A stretch of DNA of 64,000 nucleotides from Paractinoplanes tereljensis (GCF_016862435.1 NZ_BOMY01000022.1:434001-498000), one strand, 5' to 3'; shown: positions 49,746 to 58,597, counted from the first letter of the stretch. The notes: a model not told the origin generated them from the letters alone. Translations and numbers: made by a program.

Positions 49746-51356
49746 GTGGCGACCGACAACTTCTGGGGCAAGTTCCGCCGCTGGCGGCGGCTCCGCCCGT
49801 TCTGGGGCGGTCTGTTCCTGATGCTCTCGGCGGTCGAGCTCTACATGAGCGCCAACCTCACCCTTAACGGGATCGAGGTGCACCTCGGGCCGCAGGGCTT
49901 CCTCTCCTACCTGATCCCGCTGATCCTGCTGGTCAGCGGAATCCTGATCTGGGTCACCCCGGCGCAGCGCCTGTTCTACGGCATCGTCGCGCTGCTGGCC
50001 GCGCTCTACTCGTTCCTCGGCCTCAACCTCGGCGGCTTCTTCATCGGCATGCTGCTCGGCATCCTCGGTGGCGCGCTGGTGATCGCCTGGGGCCCGCCGC
50101 GGCCCAAGTCCGGCACCGAGCAGGACCAGCCGCCGACCGGCGAGCCCACCGACCACGACGAGGACGAGCCGCAGGACGCGGGCGACGACATCTTCGGCGA
50201 CCGGTCCCCCACGCAGGAGGACATCGAGGAGACCCAGCAGATCCAGATCGCCGGGCACGACGACCGGCCGCACGATTACCAGCCGGTCCGGCCGGCCGGC
50301 CAGGCGTCCTTCTCGGCGCCGGCCCCGCGCCCGGGCGTCTCGCGGTTGAGCCGGAACAAGAAGAAGGCCGCGGTGCTCGCGCTCGTCCCGGTGGCGGTCA
50401 CCGCCACCATCCTCGTGGCCGGCAGCACGCTGCCGGCCAGCGCCGACGAGTGCCCCGAGGGCCTGCCGTCCCGCTCGACCTCGGCCACCGCTACTTCCGC
50501 GACGACCACAACCGCGGCTGCTGCTGCCGCCGCCGCGAAGAAGAAAACCACCGCGCCTGCCGCGGCCAAGACGACCACTCCCGCTGCCACCACCACTACG
50601 GGTACGGCCGATACGGCCGACGACAGCAGCGGCAACCCCATCCTCGACGGCCTCGGTGACCTCGTCGACGGCGTCAGCAACCTGCTCGGCATCAGCGGCG
50701 AGGAGTCGTCGTCTCCGAGCGAGTCGCCGTCCCCGTCGGAGTCAGCCACCTCCTCCGCTCCGGAAACCACGGCTCCGTCAACCACCGAGCCGACCACGGC
50801 CGCTCCCACCACCACGGCTCCCTCCGCTACTTCGGCCGCGGCCACCACCGCCACCACCAAGCCGGCGTCGGTGCTGCCCACCGCGAGCGGCGACGAGATC
50901 CCCTGCCTGGGTGCCCGCCAGTTCGGCCTGCAGGCCAGCGCCGACGACATCCCGAAGGTCGCCGGCGAGCCGGGCCTGATGGAGGTCGACTCGCTGACCA
51001 TGTACAACTCGACCTACGACGGCGTGGTCGACATGCCGCGGACCGACGGCACGAGCTACAAGGCGCTGAAGTTCAGCATGGACAAGGCGGTCAACAAGCC
51101 GTTCAGCCTGACCATGAACGAGCCGAACGGCAGCAAGACGGTCATCACCAGCAAGGAACTGACCACCGACGGAACGGTGAAGTTCTACACCCCGGAGTTC
51201 AAGGGCAACCTGTTCGGTCTGATCCCGGTCACCTTCACCCCCGAGTCACCGCCGCCGCTGACGCTCCCGATCCTCTGGTTCACCGACGCGAAGATCAAAC
51301 TCTCTTACGTACGCTGTGACGTCCTGACCGGCAAGCCGTTGAAGATCGCGGGTTAA
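49746..51356 (+). CDS. DUF6114-domain membrane protein with extracellular Ser/Thr-rich stalk
   Basis: 536 residues. About four membrane helices in residues 15-120 (RRLRPFWGGLFLMLSAVELY; AGRL-type helix near 95-118), the DUF6114 domain, an acidic segment (about 125-175), a further hydrophobic helix (about 207-232, AVLALVPVAVTATILVAGS), a long Ala/Thr/Ser/Pro stalk (about 238-380) and a compact C-terminal domain (about 385-536) with several Cys. The stalk suggests a glycosylated spacer lifting the C-terminal domain out of the wall (inference). GTG 49746 follows GGAGG. Functional partner of DUF6230. Confidence 0.82.
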   Translation: MATDNFWGKFRRWRRLRPFWGGLFLMLSAVELYMSANLTLNGIEVHLGPQGFLSYLIPLILLVSGILIWVTPAQRLFYGIVALLAALYSFLGLNLGGFFIGMLLGILGGALVIAWGPPRPKSGTEQDQPPTGEPTDHDEDEPQDAGDDIFGDRSPTQEDIEETQQIQIAGHDDRPHDYQPVRPAGQASFSAPAPRPGVSRLSRNKKKAAVLALVPVAVTATILVAGSTLPASADECPEGLPSRSTSATATSATTTTAAAAAAAAKKKTTAPAAAKTTTPAATTTTGTADTADDSSGNPILDGLGDLVDGVSNLLGISGEESSSPSESPSPSESATSSAPETTAPSTTEPTTAAPTTTAPSATSAAATTATTKPASVLPTASGDEIPCLGARQFGLQASADDIPKVAGEPGLMEVDSLTMYNSTYDGVVDMPRTDGTSYKALKFSMDKAVNKPFSLTMNEPNGSKTVITSKELTTDGTVKFYTPEFKGNLFGLIPVTFTPESPPPLTLPILWFTDAKIKLSYVRCDVLTGKPLKIAG

Positions 51357-51745
51357 CTCTTCCCCCGACGCTCCCGCCAAGCGGCGACGACCCGGTCGGC
51401 GTCAACCGGCGGGAGCACCACGGGTGGGCCGTCCATCAGGCCCACCCGAGCCTTACGAAGCCGCTCGTTGAGCTCGGCCAGGTGATCCCGCACCTCACCC
51501 TCGGTGCGCAGCCGGTCAACCTTGACCTCGAGATCCTCGACGTCGCGCCGCAGGGCCAGGGTAGGCGGAATGACCCCCGCGGTGGCGCCCTCCCGCTCCA
51601 GCCAGTCCTTGACCCACCAGTCCTCCTGGTACTCCCGCCCGGCGTCCGGAAGCGGTTTCCCGAGCCCTTTCAGCTTGTCGAACTCGCCCCGCTCAGCGGC
51701 CTCCCGCAGCTGCCGGTCGATCGACGACTCATACCAGTGCACCAT
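51353..51745 (-). CDS. DUF1992 (DnaJ homologue C28-like) protein
   Basis: 130 residues: SSIDRQLREAAERGEFDKLKG then GKPLPDAGREYQEDWWVKDW, the conserved DUF1992 region shared with DNAJC28, but without a J domain. Function unknown. Converges with the DUF6114 gene, overlapping by 4 bases. Preceded by only 5 bases from the end of the PEP-mutase-like gene on the same strand, so co-transcription with it is likely. Confidence 0.85.
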   Translation of the reverse strand: MVHWYESSIDRQLREAAERGEFDKLKGLGKPLPDAGREYQEDWWVKDWLEREGATAGVIPPTLALRRDVEDLEVKVDRLRTEGEVRDHLAELNERLRKARVGLMDGPPVVLPPVDADRVVAAWRERRGKS

Positions 51746-51750
51746 GCCTT

Positions 51751-52647
51751 CTACGGTAACTTCCGCCCCGCGAGACCATTGGCCCGCGCATAGCTGAGCG
51801 CGACCGGCGGCGCCGCCCCACCGGCACCCACAGCTTCAGCGGCAGCGACCGCAGCGGCCAGCGCAGCCCGAAACAGCAGAGACCCGGTGCTGACCCGAGC
51901 TACCCCGAGCTCGGCCAGCCGCCCAACGGTCATCCCCGGCAGAAGCAGTACGTTGAGCGGCCCCCCAAGCTCCCCGACGAGGGCCCGAATCTGCTCGTCG
52001 TCGGCCACCGCAGGCACAAAGATGCCATCCGCCCCCGCCGCCAGATAGGCCCGCCCCCGAGCAACCGCCTCCCCAAGCTCCCCCCGACCACTCACCGCCG
52101 AACCGGGAAGAGCGGCGGGCGCAGGCACGGCCGCGGCCATAGCCGGGGCGGCGGGCCCGGGCACGGCTGCGACCGAGGCTGCGGGCGCGGCCGGCGCGGC
52201 TGCCGCGAGCCAGTGGGTGTCGGTTCGGGCGTTGATGAACAGCGTGGGGACCCGGGCCCGGACGGCCGCGATCAGCTCGGCCTGGGCGGAAACCTCGGCG
52301 AGGGTGCCGTCCGGGCGGCCGTCCTCGATGTTGATGCCGGCGGCACCGGCCTCGGCCAGGTCGGCGGCCAGGTCGGCCACCTCGGCCGGGCCGCCGCCGA
52401 AACCCGCCTCGATGTCGACGGTCAGGGGAACGCCGAGACGGCCCCGCAACGCGCGGACCAGGGACAGGGTCTCGTCCCGGCCGTATCCCTGCCCGTCGGG
52501 CAGACCAGCGGCGGCTGCCACACCCAGGCTGGTCGTGCCGATCGCGGCGAAGCCGGCCTCGGCCAGGGCCAGGGCGGATGCCACGTCCCAGGCGTTGGGC
52601 AACAGCAGCGGAGCGCCGGGGCGATGCAGGGCACGGAAGTCGGTCAT
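51751..52647 (-). CDS. Isocitrate lyase/PEP mutase-family protein
   Basis: 298 residues. TIM-barrel motifs of the PEP mutase/isocitrate lyase superfamily: PLLLPNAWDVASALALAEAG, PLTVDIEAGFGGG, AGINIEDGRPDG and FINARTDTHWL. Metal-binding acidic residues (DIEAG, NIED) are present, but the Cys of isocitrate lyase is not evident, so it is likely a C-C or P-C lyase of unknown substrate. Unusual: about 40 residues of Ala/Pro/Val low complexity (about 150-190) are inserted in the barrel after NARTD. ATG 52647. Confidence 0.85.
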   Translation of the reverse strand: MTDFRALHRPGAPLLLPNAWDVASALALAEAGFAAIGTTSLGVAAAAGLPDGQGYGRDETLSLVRALRGRLGVPLTVDIEAGFGGGPAEVADLAADLAEAGAAGINIEDGRPDGTLAEVSAQAELIAAVRARVPTLFINARTDTHWLAAAAPAAPAASVAAVPGPAAPAMAAAVPAPAALPGSAVSGRGELGEAVARGRAYLAAGADGIFVPAVADDEQIRALVGELGGPLNVLLLPGMTVGRLAELGVARVSTGSLLFRAALAAAVAAAEAVGAGGAAPPVALSYARANGLAGRKLP

Positions 52648-52751
52648 ACCGCGAACGGTAGGCGCGGAACACTTCGGCCACGGCCGAAGATTGTCGTACC
52701 CCCGGCGTAAGTTGATCGAAGCTTCAGCCCCTGCCGAGGAGGACTGTCCCC

Positions 52752-53021
52752 ATGTGCCGCAACATCCACCAGCTGCACAACTTCGATCCCCCGGCCACCG
52801 CCGAGGAGATCCACGCCGCCGCCCTGCAATACGTGCGAAAGGTCGCCGGTGCCGCCCGCCCGTCGCAGGCCAACCAGGCCGCCTTCGACCAGGCCGTGGC
52901 AGCGGTAGCGGCAGCAACGGCCGACCTGCTGGCCGAACTGGTCACCACCGCCGCGCCAAAAAACCGCGAGGAGGAAGCCGCCAAGGCCCGAGCCCGAGCC
53001 GAACGGCGCTACGCCTCCTAA
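52752..53021 (+). CDS. DUF2277 protein
   Basis: 89 residues with the typical start MCRNIHQLHNFDPPATAEEI and a helical core ALQYVRKVAGAARPSQANQA, matching DUF2277, function unknown. It ends in a charged helix. AGGAGG is 9-14 bases before ATG 52752. Single gene, divergent from the PEP-mutase-like gene. Confidence 0.88.
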   Translation: MCRNIHQLHNFDPPATAEEIHAAALQYVRKVAGAARPSQANQAAFDQAVAAVAAATADLLAELVTTAAPKNREEEAAKARARAERRYAS

Positions 53022-53596
53022 CCGGCGAGCCCGCCCAGACGCACCCTCACCGATAACCCGGCGCCGGCCCCCAAACGCGCCTCCCGGCAACCCACCAGGC
53101 GAGAAGGTGCGGGCATCCGGCCCCCAATGCGCTCTCCCGACAACCCACCAGGCGAGAAGGTGCGGGCCCCGGCCCTCAAACACGCTCTCCTGACAATCCG
53201 GCGGGCGACAAGGTGCGGGCCCCCCGTCCCCCAAACGCGCCCTTCCCGACAATCCAGCGGGCGACAAGATGCAGGCCCTGGGCCCCCAAACGCGCCCTCC
53301 CCGACAATCCAGCGGGCGAGAAAGGCGCAGGCCTCCCGCCCCCTCGCTGGCGATGACAATGCCGACTCCGCCGCCGGGGAGAGGCCCGACCGCCCTCTCC
53401 ATCCGATTCCGAGGCACGCCCCCGGGGCGCTACCAGTCGGCTTTCTTGCGCTTCACTGCGTCCTTTCCAAACGCGCTCGATGCGGCGCACATTCGACAAT
53501 GTTTGGCGGATAAACCGGGCCGCACACGTGAATTTTGGCATGATCGACAAGAGATGTCGGTGGGCTTTCCGAGTCGGGCTGAGGGATAATTTTCAC
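53022..53596. other. Gene-free stretch with minisatellite (575 bases)
   Basis: No credible gene. The first 320 bases are the tandem repeat described separately; the remaining 250 bases (about 53345-53596) include an AT-rich segment preceding the small gene at 53597. Frames through the repeat on either strand are Gly/Arg/Pro-rich artefacts. Confidence 0.6.
53063..53340. repeat. Five tandem 53-56-base repeats
   Basis: The word CAAyCCrscrGGCGAsAAG begins at 53088, 53141, 53194, 53250 and 53305 (spacings 53, 53, 56, 55). Units end in TGCGGGC plus a variable C/G run and CCCCAAACGCGCyCT. Copies 4 and 5 are most alike. This is a VNTR-like intergenic minisatellite. Confidence 0.75.
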
Positions 53597-54148
53597 ATGC
53601 GACAGATATCATTGTTCTCCCCGTCAGAACTCGCGGCCATGCGCGATCGGACCGCCCGGCGAAACTATTCTCCCCTTGGCGAGCAATTCCGCCGCGAGCA
53701 TCAAATTCATCGCGATTGGGGTAAAGCCCACCGGCACGAGCAGCGAGAGTGGCGGATACTGGCCGGCTCGCGTGATCCACGCGATGCGCCAGTCATCGAC
53801 GAAAGCCGCAACGGCCTGAACCGACCCCGGCCACCTTCCCGCGCGGCGCCGGCGGGCATGGGCGCGTCCGCGGACACCGGCGCGGGCACGGGCACGCCCG
53901 CGAGCACCGGCACGTCCGCGGGCACGGGCACCGGCACGTCCGCGGACACCGGCACGTCCGCGCGGGCGCGGGCGCGGGCACCGGCGCGCGCAGGGGCGCG
54001 TCCACGGGCGCGGGCACCGGCGCGGGCAGGGGCGCGTCCGCGGGCGGCAGCCCGGCAAGGCCGCCTCGCCACGCCGATCCGGCCGCCCTCGCCAGTTCCG
54101 CGGAGAGCGGAGGGTGATCATCGGCACGGGCCGCACAGAACGGCCTGA
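53597..54148 (+). CDS. Unknown protein with a conserved-looking head and repeat tail
   Basis: 183 residues. I do not recognise a named family. The first 60 residues look like a real domain: MRQISLFSPSELAAMRDRTA then RRNYSPLGEQFRREH and a basic helix. Residues about 90-175 are low complexity: Gly/Thr/Ser/Ala/Asp repeats (TGTSADTGTSA), then abruptly Arg/Ala/Pro repeats (ARAPARAGARPR), which would result if a repeat of one frame slipped into another. The head is less GC-rich than its neighbours, a hint of different ancestry. Confidence 0.5.
   Translation: MRQISLFSPSELAAMRDRTARRNYSPLGEQFRREHQIHRDWGKAHRHEQREWRILAGSRDPRDAPVIDESRNGLNRPRPPSRAAPAGMGASADTGAGTGTPASTGTSAGTGTGTSADTGTSARARARAPARAGARPRARAPARAGARPRAAARQGRLATPIRPPSPVPRRAEGDHRHGPHRTA
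53870..54060. repeat. Coding minisatellite in the 53597 gene
   Basis: Short words such as CACCGGCACGTCCGCGG and GGGCACCGGCGCG repeat many times. The encoded peptide shifts from GTS-type to ARA-type repeats near 53970, as if the copy number change altered the frame. Confidence 0.55.
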
Positions 54149-54522
54149 GGCTGCCCAACCCGGAACCAGTCGCGCCCGACACCGTTCGGGCCGAGCACGT
54201 CCGGGTTTGGTGGGCATGCGCGACAGGTAGATATCGGGAAAGTCTGATGGGACGCCGTCGCGCCTGGCGGATGTGGGGCCGGCGTGACGGCGAAACCATC
54301 AGGTAACCGTGTCTCGCCGTGGCCGGAATCAGATGGAGCTCGGCGTTCGGCGCCACCATTCTCGATTCCGCGCCACGGCCATTCCCCCTAGGCTCGAAAC
54401 GTCCGCTATCGGAGCCGATCCGCTGAATGGAACCGGGCGGTTTCAGGAAGCGTAATCGGCATTCAGTTGGGACGGTTTATTGACTCGTACGTTCAAGAAT
54501 GCGTTCCACCGTGGCGGGGTGG
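54149..54522. other. Non-coding stretch of 374 bases
   Basis: No gene recognised. A 19-codon ORF at 54247-54306 has no convincing ribosome-binding site. The right part is relatively AT-rich. No repeats or clear hairpins of note. Confidence 0.5.
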
Positions 54523-55452
54523 TCAATTGGTTACGGTCAAGACTATTTTGCCTGGAGCGCGTGGGGCTTTGGGGTCGAAGGCGCTGGGGGCCTCTGACAG
54601 CGGGACTGTGCGGGCGACGATGGGGCGCAAGGTGCCCTCGTCTACCAAGGTGGCCAAGTGGGTCAGCTCTTGCTGGTCGGGGGTTACCACGAAGAAGTAG
54701 GCGTGGATGTTGTGTTGGCTCGCCTTCTCCTGGTCGGGTGGGGCGGCCAAGGTCACCAGGCGGCCGCCCGGGGACAGGACTCCGTAGGAGCGGGACAGGG
54801 TGTCGCCGCCTACCGCGTCCAGGACCACGTCTACCGGTGCCAGCTCCTCGTCGAAGCGGTGGGTGGTGTAGTCCAGGAACTCGGTGGCGCCCAGGGCTCG
54901 GACGAAAGGCTCGTTCTGGGGTAGGTCGGTGGCGATCACGTGGGCGCCCAGCAGGGCGGCCAGCTGGACGCCGTAGACGCCTACGCCGCCGGCGCCGCCG
55001 TGGATCAGGACCCGGTCGCCTGGCTTTACCTGTGCGTGGTCTACCAGCGCCTGCCAGGCCGTCAGCGCGGCCAGGGGCAGGGCCGCTGACTCCACGTGGG
55101 TGGCCTTTGCTGGCTTGGGGGCCACCGCGGTGGCGGGGACCGTCACGAACTCGGCGGCTGCTCCGTTTCGGTCGAAGTCGACCAGGCCGTAGACCTCGTC
55201 GCCTACCCGCGAGGTCGTCACGCCTTGGCCCACGGCGGTTACTACGCCGCTCACCTCGTGTGACGGGATCACCGGGGTTCGGTCGGCGCCGTCTCTGGTC
55301 TGCCAGGACAGGTCCCAGGTCAGCTCGGTCAGCGTGATGGCGGCGGCATGTACCGCGATCAGGACCTCGCCGGGGGCCGGCACCGGGACCGGGGCCTCCT
55401 CCACGACGAGCTGTTCGGGGCCGCCACGCTGGTGTGCTCGCATTGCCTTCAT
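54523..55452 (-). CDS. NADPH quinone reductase-like oxidoreductase
   Basis: 309 residues, MDR family without zinc ligands. Substrate-domain start MKAMRAHQRGGPEQLVVEEA; cofactor-binding motif RVLIHGGAGGVGVYGVQLAA near 150-170, the AxxGxG pattern of NADPH quinone reductases. ATG 55452 lies only 2 bases after the stop of the alpha/beta hydrolase gene, so the two are co-translated. Likely a detoxifying reductase. Confidence 0.9.
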   Translation of the reverse strand: MKAMRAHQRGGPEQLVVEEAPVPVPAPGEVLIAVHAAAITLTELTWDLSWQTRDGADRTPVIPSHEVSGVVTAVGQGVTTSRVGDEVYGLVDFDRNGAAAEFVTVPATAVAPKPAKATHVESAALPLAALTAWQALVDHAQVKPGDRVLIHGGAGGVGVYGVQLAALLGAHVIATDLPQNEPFVRALGATEFLDYTTHRFDEELAPVDVVLDAVGGDTLSRSYGVLSPGGRLVTLAAPPDQEKASQHNIHAYFFVVTPDQQELTHLATLVDEGTLRPIVARTVPLSEAPSAFDPKAPRAPGKIVLTVTN

Positions 55453-55454
55453 GG

Positions 55455-56243
55455 TCAGAGGCCCTGCTTGCGCAGCCAGGTCAGGCTGGTGTCGGCTACC
55501 TCGGTCCAGCCGCTGTCGATGGTCAGGGAGTGGCCGCGGTCGGCGAACTCGATCAGGTCGGTTACCGCGCTGGAGTGGCGGTACTGCTTCTGGGTGGCCT
55601 TCGTGATCACCTCGGGGACGGTGTGGTCCTTGCCGCCGGCGATCAGCAGCAGGGGGCCGCGGTCCTCGTTGCCGGTGTTCACCGCCGCCGGCGAGTGCAG
55701 GGCGAAGTTGGCCGCGGCGGCCTCGAACAGCGGCTTTCCGGGGGCGGGGATGGTCCACTGCTCCCAGAGGGCGTACGACTCGTCCTCGCTTACCGCGTTG
55801 CCGAAGCTGAAGCGGAACTGGTCGGCGGTCAGTGAGACGGCGCGGTGCAGGTTCGCCGGGTTCTTGAAGACCGGCAGGGTCGAGTGCAGGGCCGACAGCG
55901 GCAGCGGGAGCACACCCTTGATCTGGGCCGCGTCGATGGCCACGGCGGCGGCCGCGTGACCCAGGCCGAGGATCTTCTCGGCGATCATGCCGCCGAACGA
56001 GTGACCGATCAGGATCGGGGGCTCGTCCAGGTTCTCGATGATGCCGATGTAGTGCTGGGTGACGTCCTCGATGCCGTGGTCGGCGATCGCGTCGGGGTTC
56101 GCGCGGGCCCCGGCTACCGTGTCCGCGATGCCGGGCCACTCGGGGGCGAGGGTGGTGTAGCCGGCCTCCTCGAAGAAGGCGCGCCAGGCGTTCCACGAGG
56201 TCGAGTGCAGCCAGAGTCCGTGGATGAAAACGACGGTCGGCAT
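55455..56243 (-). CDS. Alpha/beta hydrolase
   Basis: 262 residues. HG oxyanion motif FIHGLWLHSTSW, nucleophile elbow IGHSFGGMIAE (Ser near 97) and catalytic His in FADRGHSLTID near 242 complete the triad with an Asp near 215. No signal peptide, so cytoplasmic; the substrate is unknown (esterase, haloperoxidase-like or lactonase). ATG 56243 gives the compact start MPTVVFIHG. In operon with the downstream quinone reductase. Confidence 0.85.
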   Translation of the reverse strand: MPTVVFIHGLWLHSTSWNAWRAFFEEAGYTTLAPEWPGIADTVAGARANPDAIADHGIEDVTQHYIGIIENLDEPPILIGHSFGGMIAEKILGLGHAAAAVAIDAAQIKGVLPLPLSALHSTLPVFKNPANLHRAVSLTADQFRFSFGNAVSEDESYALWEQWTIPAPGKPLFEAAAANFALHSPAAVNTGNEDRGPLLLIAGGKDHTVPEVITKATQKQYRHSSAVTDLIEFADRGHSLTIDSGWTEVADTSLTWLRKQGL

Positions 56244-56354
56244 GTCGTGTGCTCCGATGTCCGATGACGGGGTGACACCGGAAATCGTCGCGCCGGCAGT
56301 CACCGGCGCGCTTCGGTCGAATGACTGCGCCCCGCCAGCGCGATGGGGGCGCAA

Positions 56355-56378
56355 CGGCCCGGTGTTGCAGCCGGGCCG
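56355..56378 (-). terminator. Terminator after the YcnI gene
   Basis: CGGCCCGG (56355-56362) and CCGGGCCG (56371-56378) with an 8-base loop, 48 bases after the stop of the YcnI gene. Confidence 0.6.
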
Positions 56379-56425
56379 CTGCGCGTGTCAGGGGACTCTT
56401 CGGATCCCGTATTTATGGGAAAGCG

Positions 56426-57166
56426 TCAGACGGAAACCTTGGCCTCTGCGGCGGGGGTTTGTTCGTCGGCCGGCTTGCGGCCGGCGCGCTGCAGGGCCAG
56501 CAGGGCCAGGACCAGCGCCAGCAGGCCTGCTACCAGGCCGGCGATGCCTACGGCGTCCGGGCCGCTGTCGCTTCCCTCCGCCGGAGCTGCCGCGGCGGGA
56601 GCGGGGGCAGCAGCGGCGGCGGCTGTGTCGGTTGCGGCGGCCAGCTTCAGGACGGGGGCGGGGTGTTCCGGCTCGGAACCGTCGGTGGTGGGCTCGTCGA
56701 TCCAGCGGACGATGGTGCCGTCGGAGTAGGTCTGCAGGGCCTTGAAGATCAGCTGGCCGGACTCCGGCAGGGGGCCCAGGGAGACGTCGAACTCCTGGAA
56801 CTGGGCGGGCTTGATCTCGGAGCCGGGCTGGGCGGTCCAGGTGATCTTGGTGACCGCCTCGGTGATCTCGGTGTCGTGGGCCTTGATCGGGGTCGCCAGC
56901 TTTGAGCGGACGGCCTCGGCGGTCCAACCCGGCAGCGGCTTCAGGGAGACCGACGCGACCGGATTGTCCACCGGGAGGTTGATCTCGACCTTGGTGGTGT
57001 TCGCGGTGTCCATCTCGTTGGGGACACGGAAGGTGACCTTGGTGTAGCCGCCGGCGGTGGCGGTGTTCGGGTTCACGGTCACGTGCGCCGAGGCCGGGGC
57101 GGCCAGCGCGAGGGTCAGGCCGCCGACTACGGCGGTTACCAGGGCCGAGCGCTTGAGCAGGGACAT
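56426..57166 (-). CDS. YcnI-family (DUF1775) copper-associated membrane protein
   Basis: 246 residues. Signal peptide about 1-27; mature start AHVTVNPNTATAGGYTKV, whose N-terminal His is the copper ligand in YcnI proteins. A single beta-sandwich domain (about 28-175), an Ala/Pro linker (about 180-200) and a C-terminal membrane helix (about 205-228) follow. Relatives are encoded with copper importers CopC/CopD; here the neighbour is a two-component system, and no CopCD gene is present. Role in copper handling at the outer face of the membrane is inferred from family. Confidence 0.88.
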   Translation of the reverse strand: MSLLKRSALVTAVVGGLTLALAAPASAHVTVNPNTATAGGYTKVTFRVPNEMDTANTTKVEINLPVDNPVASVSLKPLPGWTAEAVRSKLATPIKAHDTEITEAVTKITWTAQPGSEIKPAQFQEFDVSLGPLPESGQLIFKALQTYSDGTIVRWIDEPTTDGSEPEHPAPVLKLAAATDTAAAAAAPAPAAAAPAEGSDSGPDAVGIAGLVAGLLALVLALLALQRAGRKPADEQTPAAEAKVSV

Positions 57167-57250
57167 CGGTGTCGTTGCCTTCCGGAAGGGTGGTCGCCCG
57201 GGGCCGGGCACAACCCGTTGGTCGGCGCGCGGCGCCGAAAAGTTCCGGGA

Positions 57251-58597
57251 TTAAACCGGCAGGCGTACGTCTACCCGCAGTCCCGGGTTCGCGTCGCCCA
57301 GCGTGACCGTGCCGTGGTGGCGGCGGACCAGCTCGCGGACGATGGCCAGACCCAGGCCGGAGCCGCCGGCGTCGCGGGCCCGGGCGTCGTCCAGGCGGGT
57401 GAAGCGGTCGAAGACCCGCTCCCGGTCGGCGGCGGGGATGCCGGGGCCGTCGTCGGTGACCGTGATCCGGGCGTGTTTGCCCTCCTCAGCCACCTCGACG
57501 GTGATCTTCTCGCGGGCGTGGCGCTCGGCGTTGTCGATCAGGTTGGCGACCACCCGGCCGATCGCATCGGGCTCCACCGTCGCGGTGACTTCCTTCCGGT
57601 CATAGCCGACATTGGGGTAACGGGAGGTTATGTCGGCCACCAGCGCGCCCAGGTCCACCGAGGCCAGGCGGGCCGCGGGTGAGCGGCCGGGCGGGGCGCC
57701 GTCGTCCGAGCGGGCCAGCAGCAGGAGGTCCTCCACCAGGCGATGCAGCCGGTCGACATCCGTCAGCAGGTCGGCCGACAGGGCCGGCCAGTCGGTGTCC
57801 GGCAGGCGCTGGGCGACCTCGAGCTCGGTGCGCATGTTGGTCAGCGGGCTGCGCAGCTCGTGCGCGGCGTCCGCGACGAACGCCCGCTGCCGCGCCCGCG
57901 CCGCGTCCAGCCGGTGCAGCATGCCGTTCAGCGTCACCGCCAGCCGGTAGACCTCGTCGCGGGACTCGGGCAGCGGCAGCCGGCCGGCCCGGGTGCCGCC
58001 GGTGATCTCCTCGGCGCCGGCCCGCAGCGCGTCGACCGGGCGCAGCGCGGCGCCGAGCATCCGCCAGATGATCACCGCGAGCATGCCGAGCAGCAGCGGG
58101 AAGGCGATCAAAAGAGTAATTCGCAGGATGTGTACGCCCTGCGTGAGGTCATCGGTCGAGCGGGCCACCAGCACCCGGACCGGTTCGGTCGGCGGGCCGG
58201 CCACCTTCATCACCACCCGGGCCTCGCCGTCCAGGCCGATCCGATGGCCGGGGATGGTTCGGGCGTCGCCGTCGGCCATGCCGCGCAGCTCGTCGTCGTG
58301 CAGCATCGCCACGATCGGGTCGGCGCCCGGCGAGACACTGAGGATCCGGCCCTGCGAGTCGACGACCTGCATCTGCATGGCCGGGTTGACCGGCACGACG
58401 TCGGCCAGCTGATGCTGATCGACAAGCTTGGCGACGCCGCTCGCGGTGTCCAGGGCCTCGGTGTTGACCGCCCGCAGCAGCGCGAAGTTGAGCACCCCGA
58501 TCAGCAGGATGCCGCCGACCGCCAGGCCGGTGGTGACCACGGCCACGGTCAGCCACAGCAGGCGCGCCCGCAGGCTGAGCTCGCTGGGCCGGCGCAC
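57251..58597 (-). CDS. Sensor histidine kinase of an OmpR-type system
   Basis: 448 residues. Two membrane helices (about 12-36 and 152-178) flank an extracytoplasmic sensor of about 115 residues; HAMP follows, then H-box FVADAAHELRSPLTNMRTEL near 240-259, N-box VVANLIDNAERHA, and G-boxes DDGPGIP and GSGLGLAIV. GTG 58597 overlaps the last base of the response regulator stop (TAGTG). The pair is a coupled two-component system, and the YcnI gene follows after 84 bases on the same strand. Confidence 0.92.
   Translation of the reverse strand: MRRPSELSLRARLLWLTVAVVTTGLAVGGILLIGVLNFALLRAVNTEALDTASGVAKLVDQHQLADVVPVNPAMQMQVVDSQGRILSVSPGADPIVAMLHDDELRGMADGDARTIPGHRIGLDGEARVVMKVAGPPTEPVRVLVARSTDDLTQGVHILRITLLIAFPLLLGMLAVIIWRMLGAALRPVDALRAGAEEITGGTRAGRLPLPESRDEVYRLAVTLNGMLHRLDAARARQRAFVADAAHELRSPLTNMRTELEVAQRLPDTDWPALSADLLTDVDRLHRLVEDLLLLARSDDGAPPGRSPAARLASVDLGALVADITSRYPNVGYDRKEVTATVEPDAIGRVVANLIDNAERHAREKITVEVAEEGKHARITVTDDGPGIPAADRERVFDRFTRLDDARARDAGGSGLGLAIVRELVRRHHGTVTLGDANPGLRVDVRLPV

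Noticed and set aside
53063..53340. CRISPR array or coding repeat protein
   Set aside because: Units of 53-56 bases abut without spacers; open frames lack start signals and have artefactual composition.
54247..54306. A 19-codon ORF (MGRRRAWRMWGRRDGETIR)
   Set aside because: No convincing ribosome-binding site, no terminator, and ordinary GC-driven Arg-rich composition, unlike the lysine peptide.
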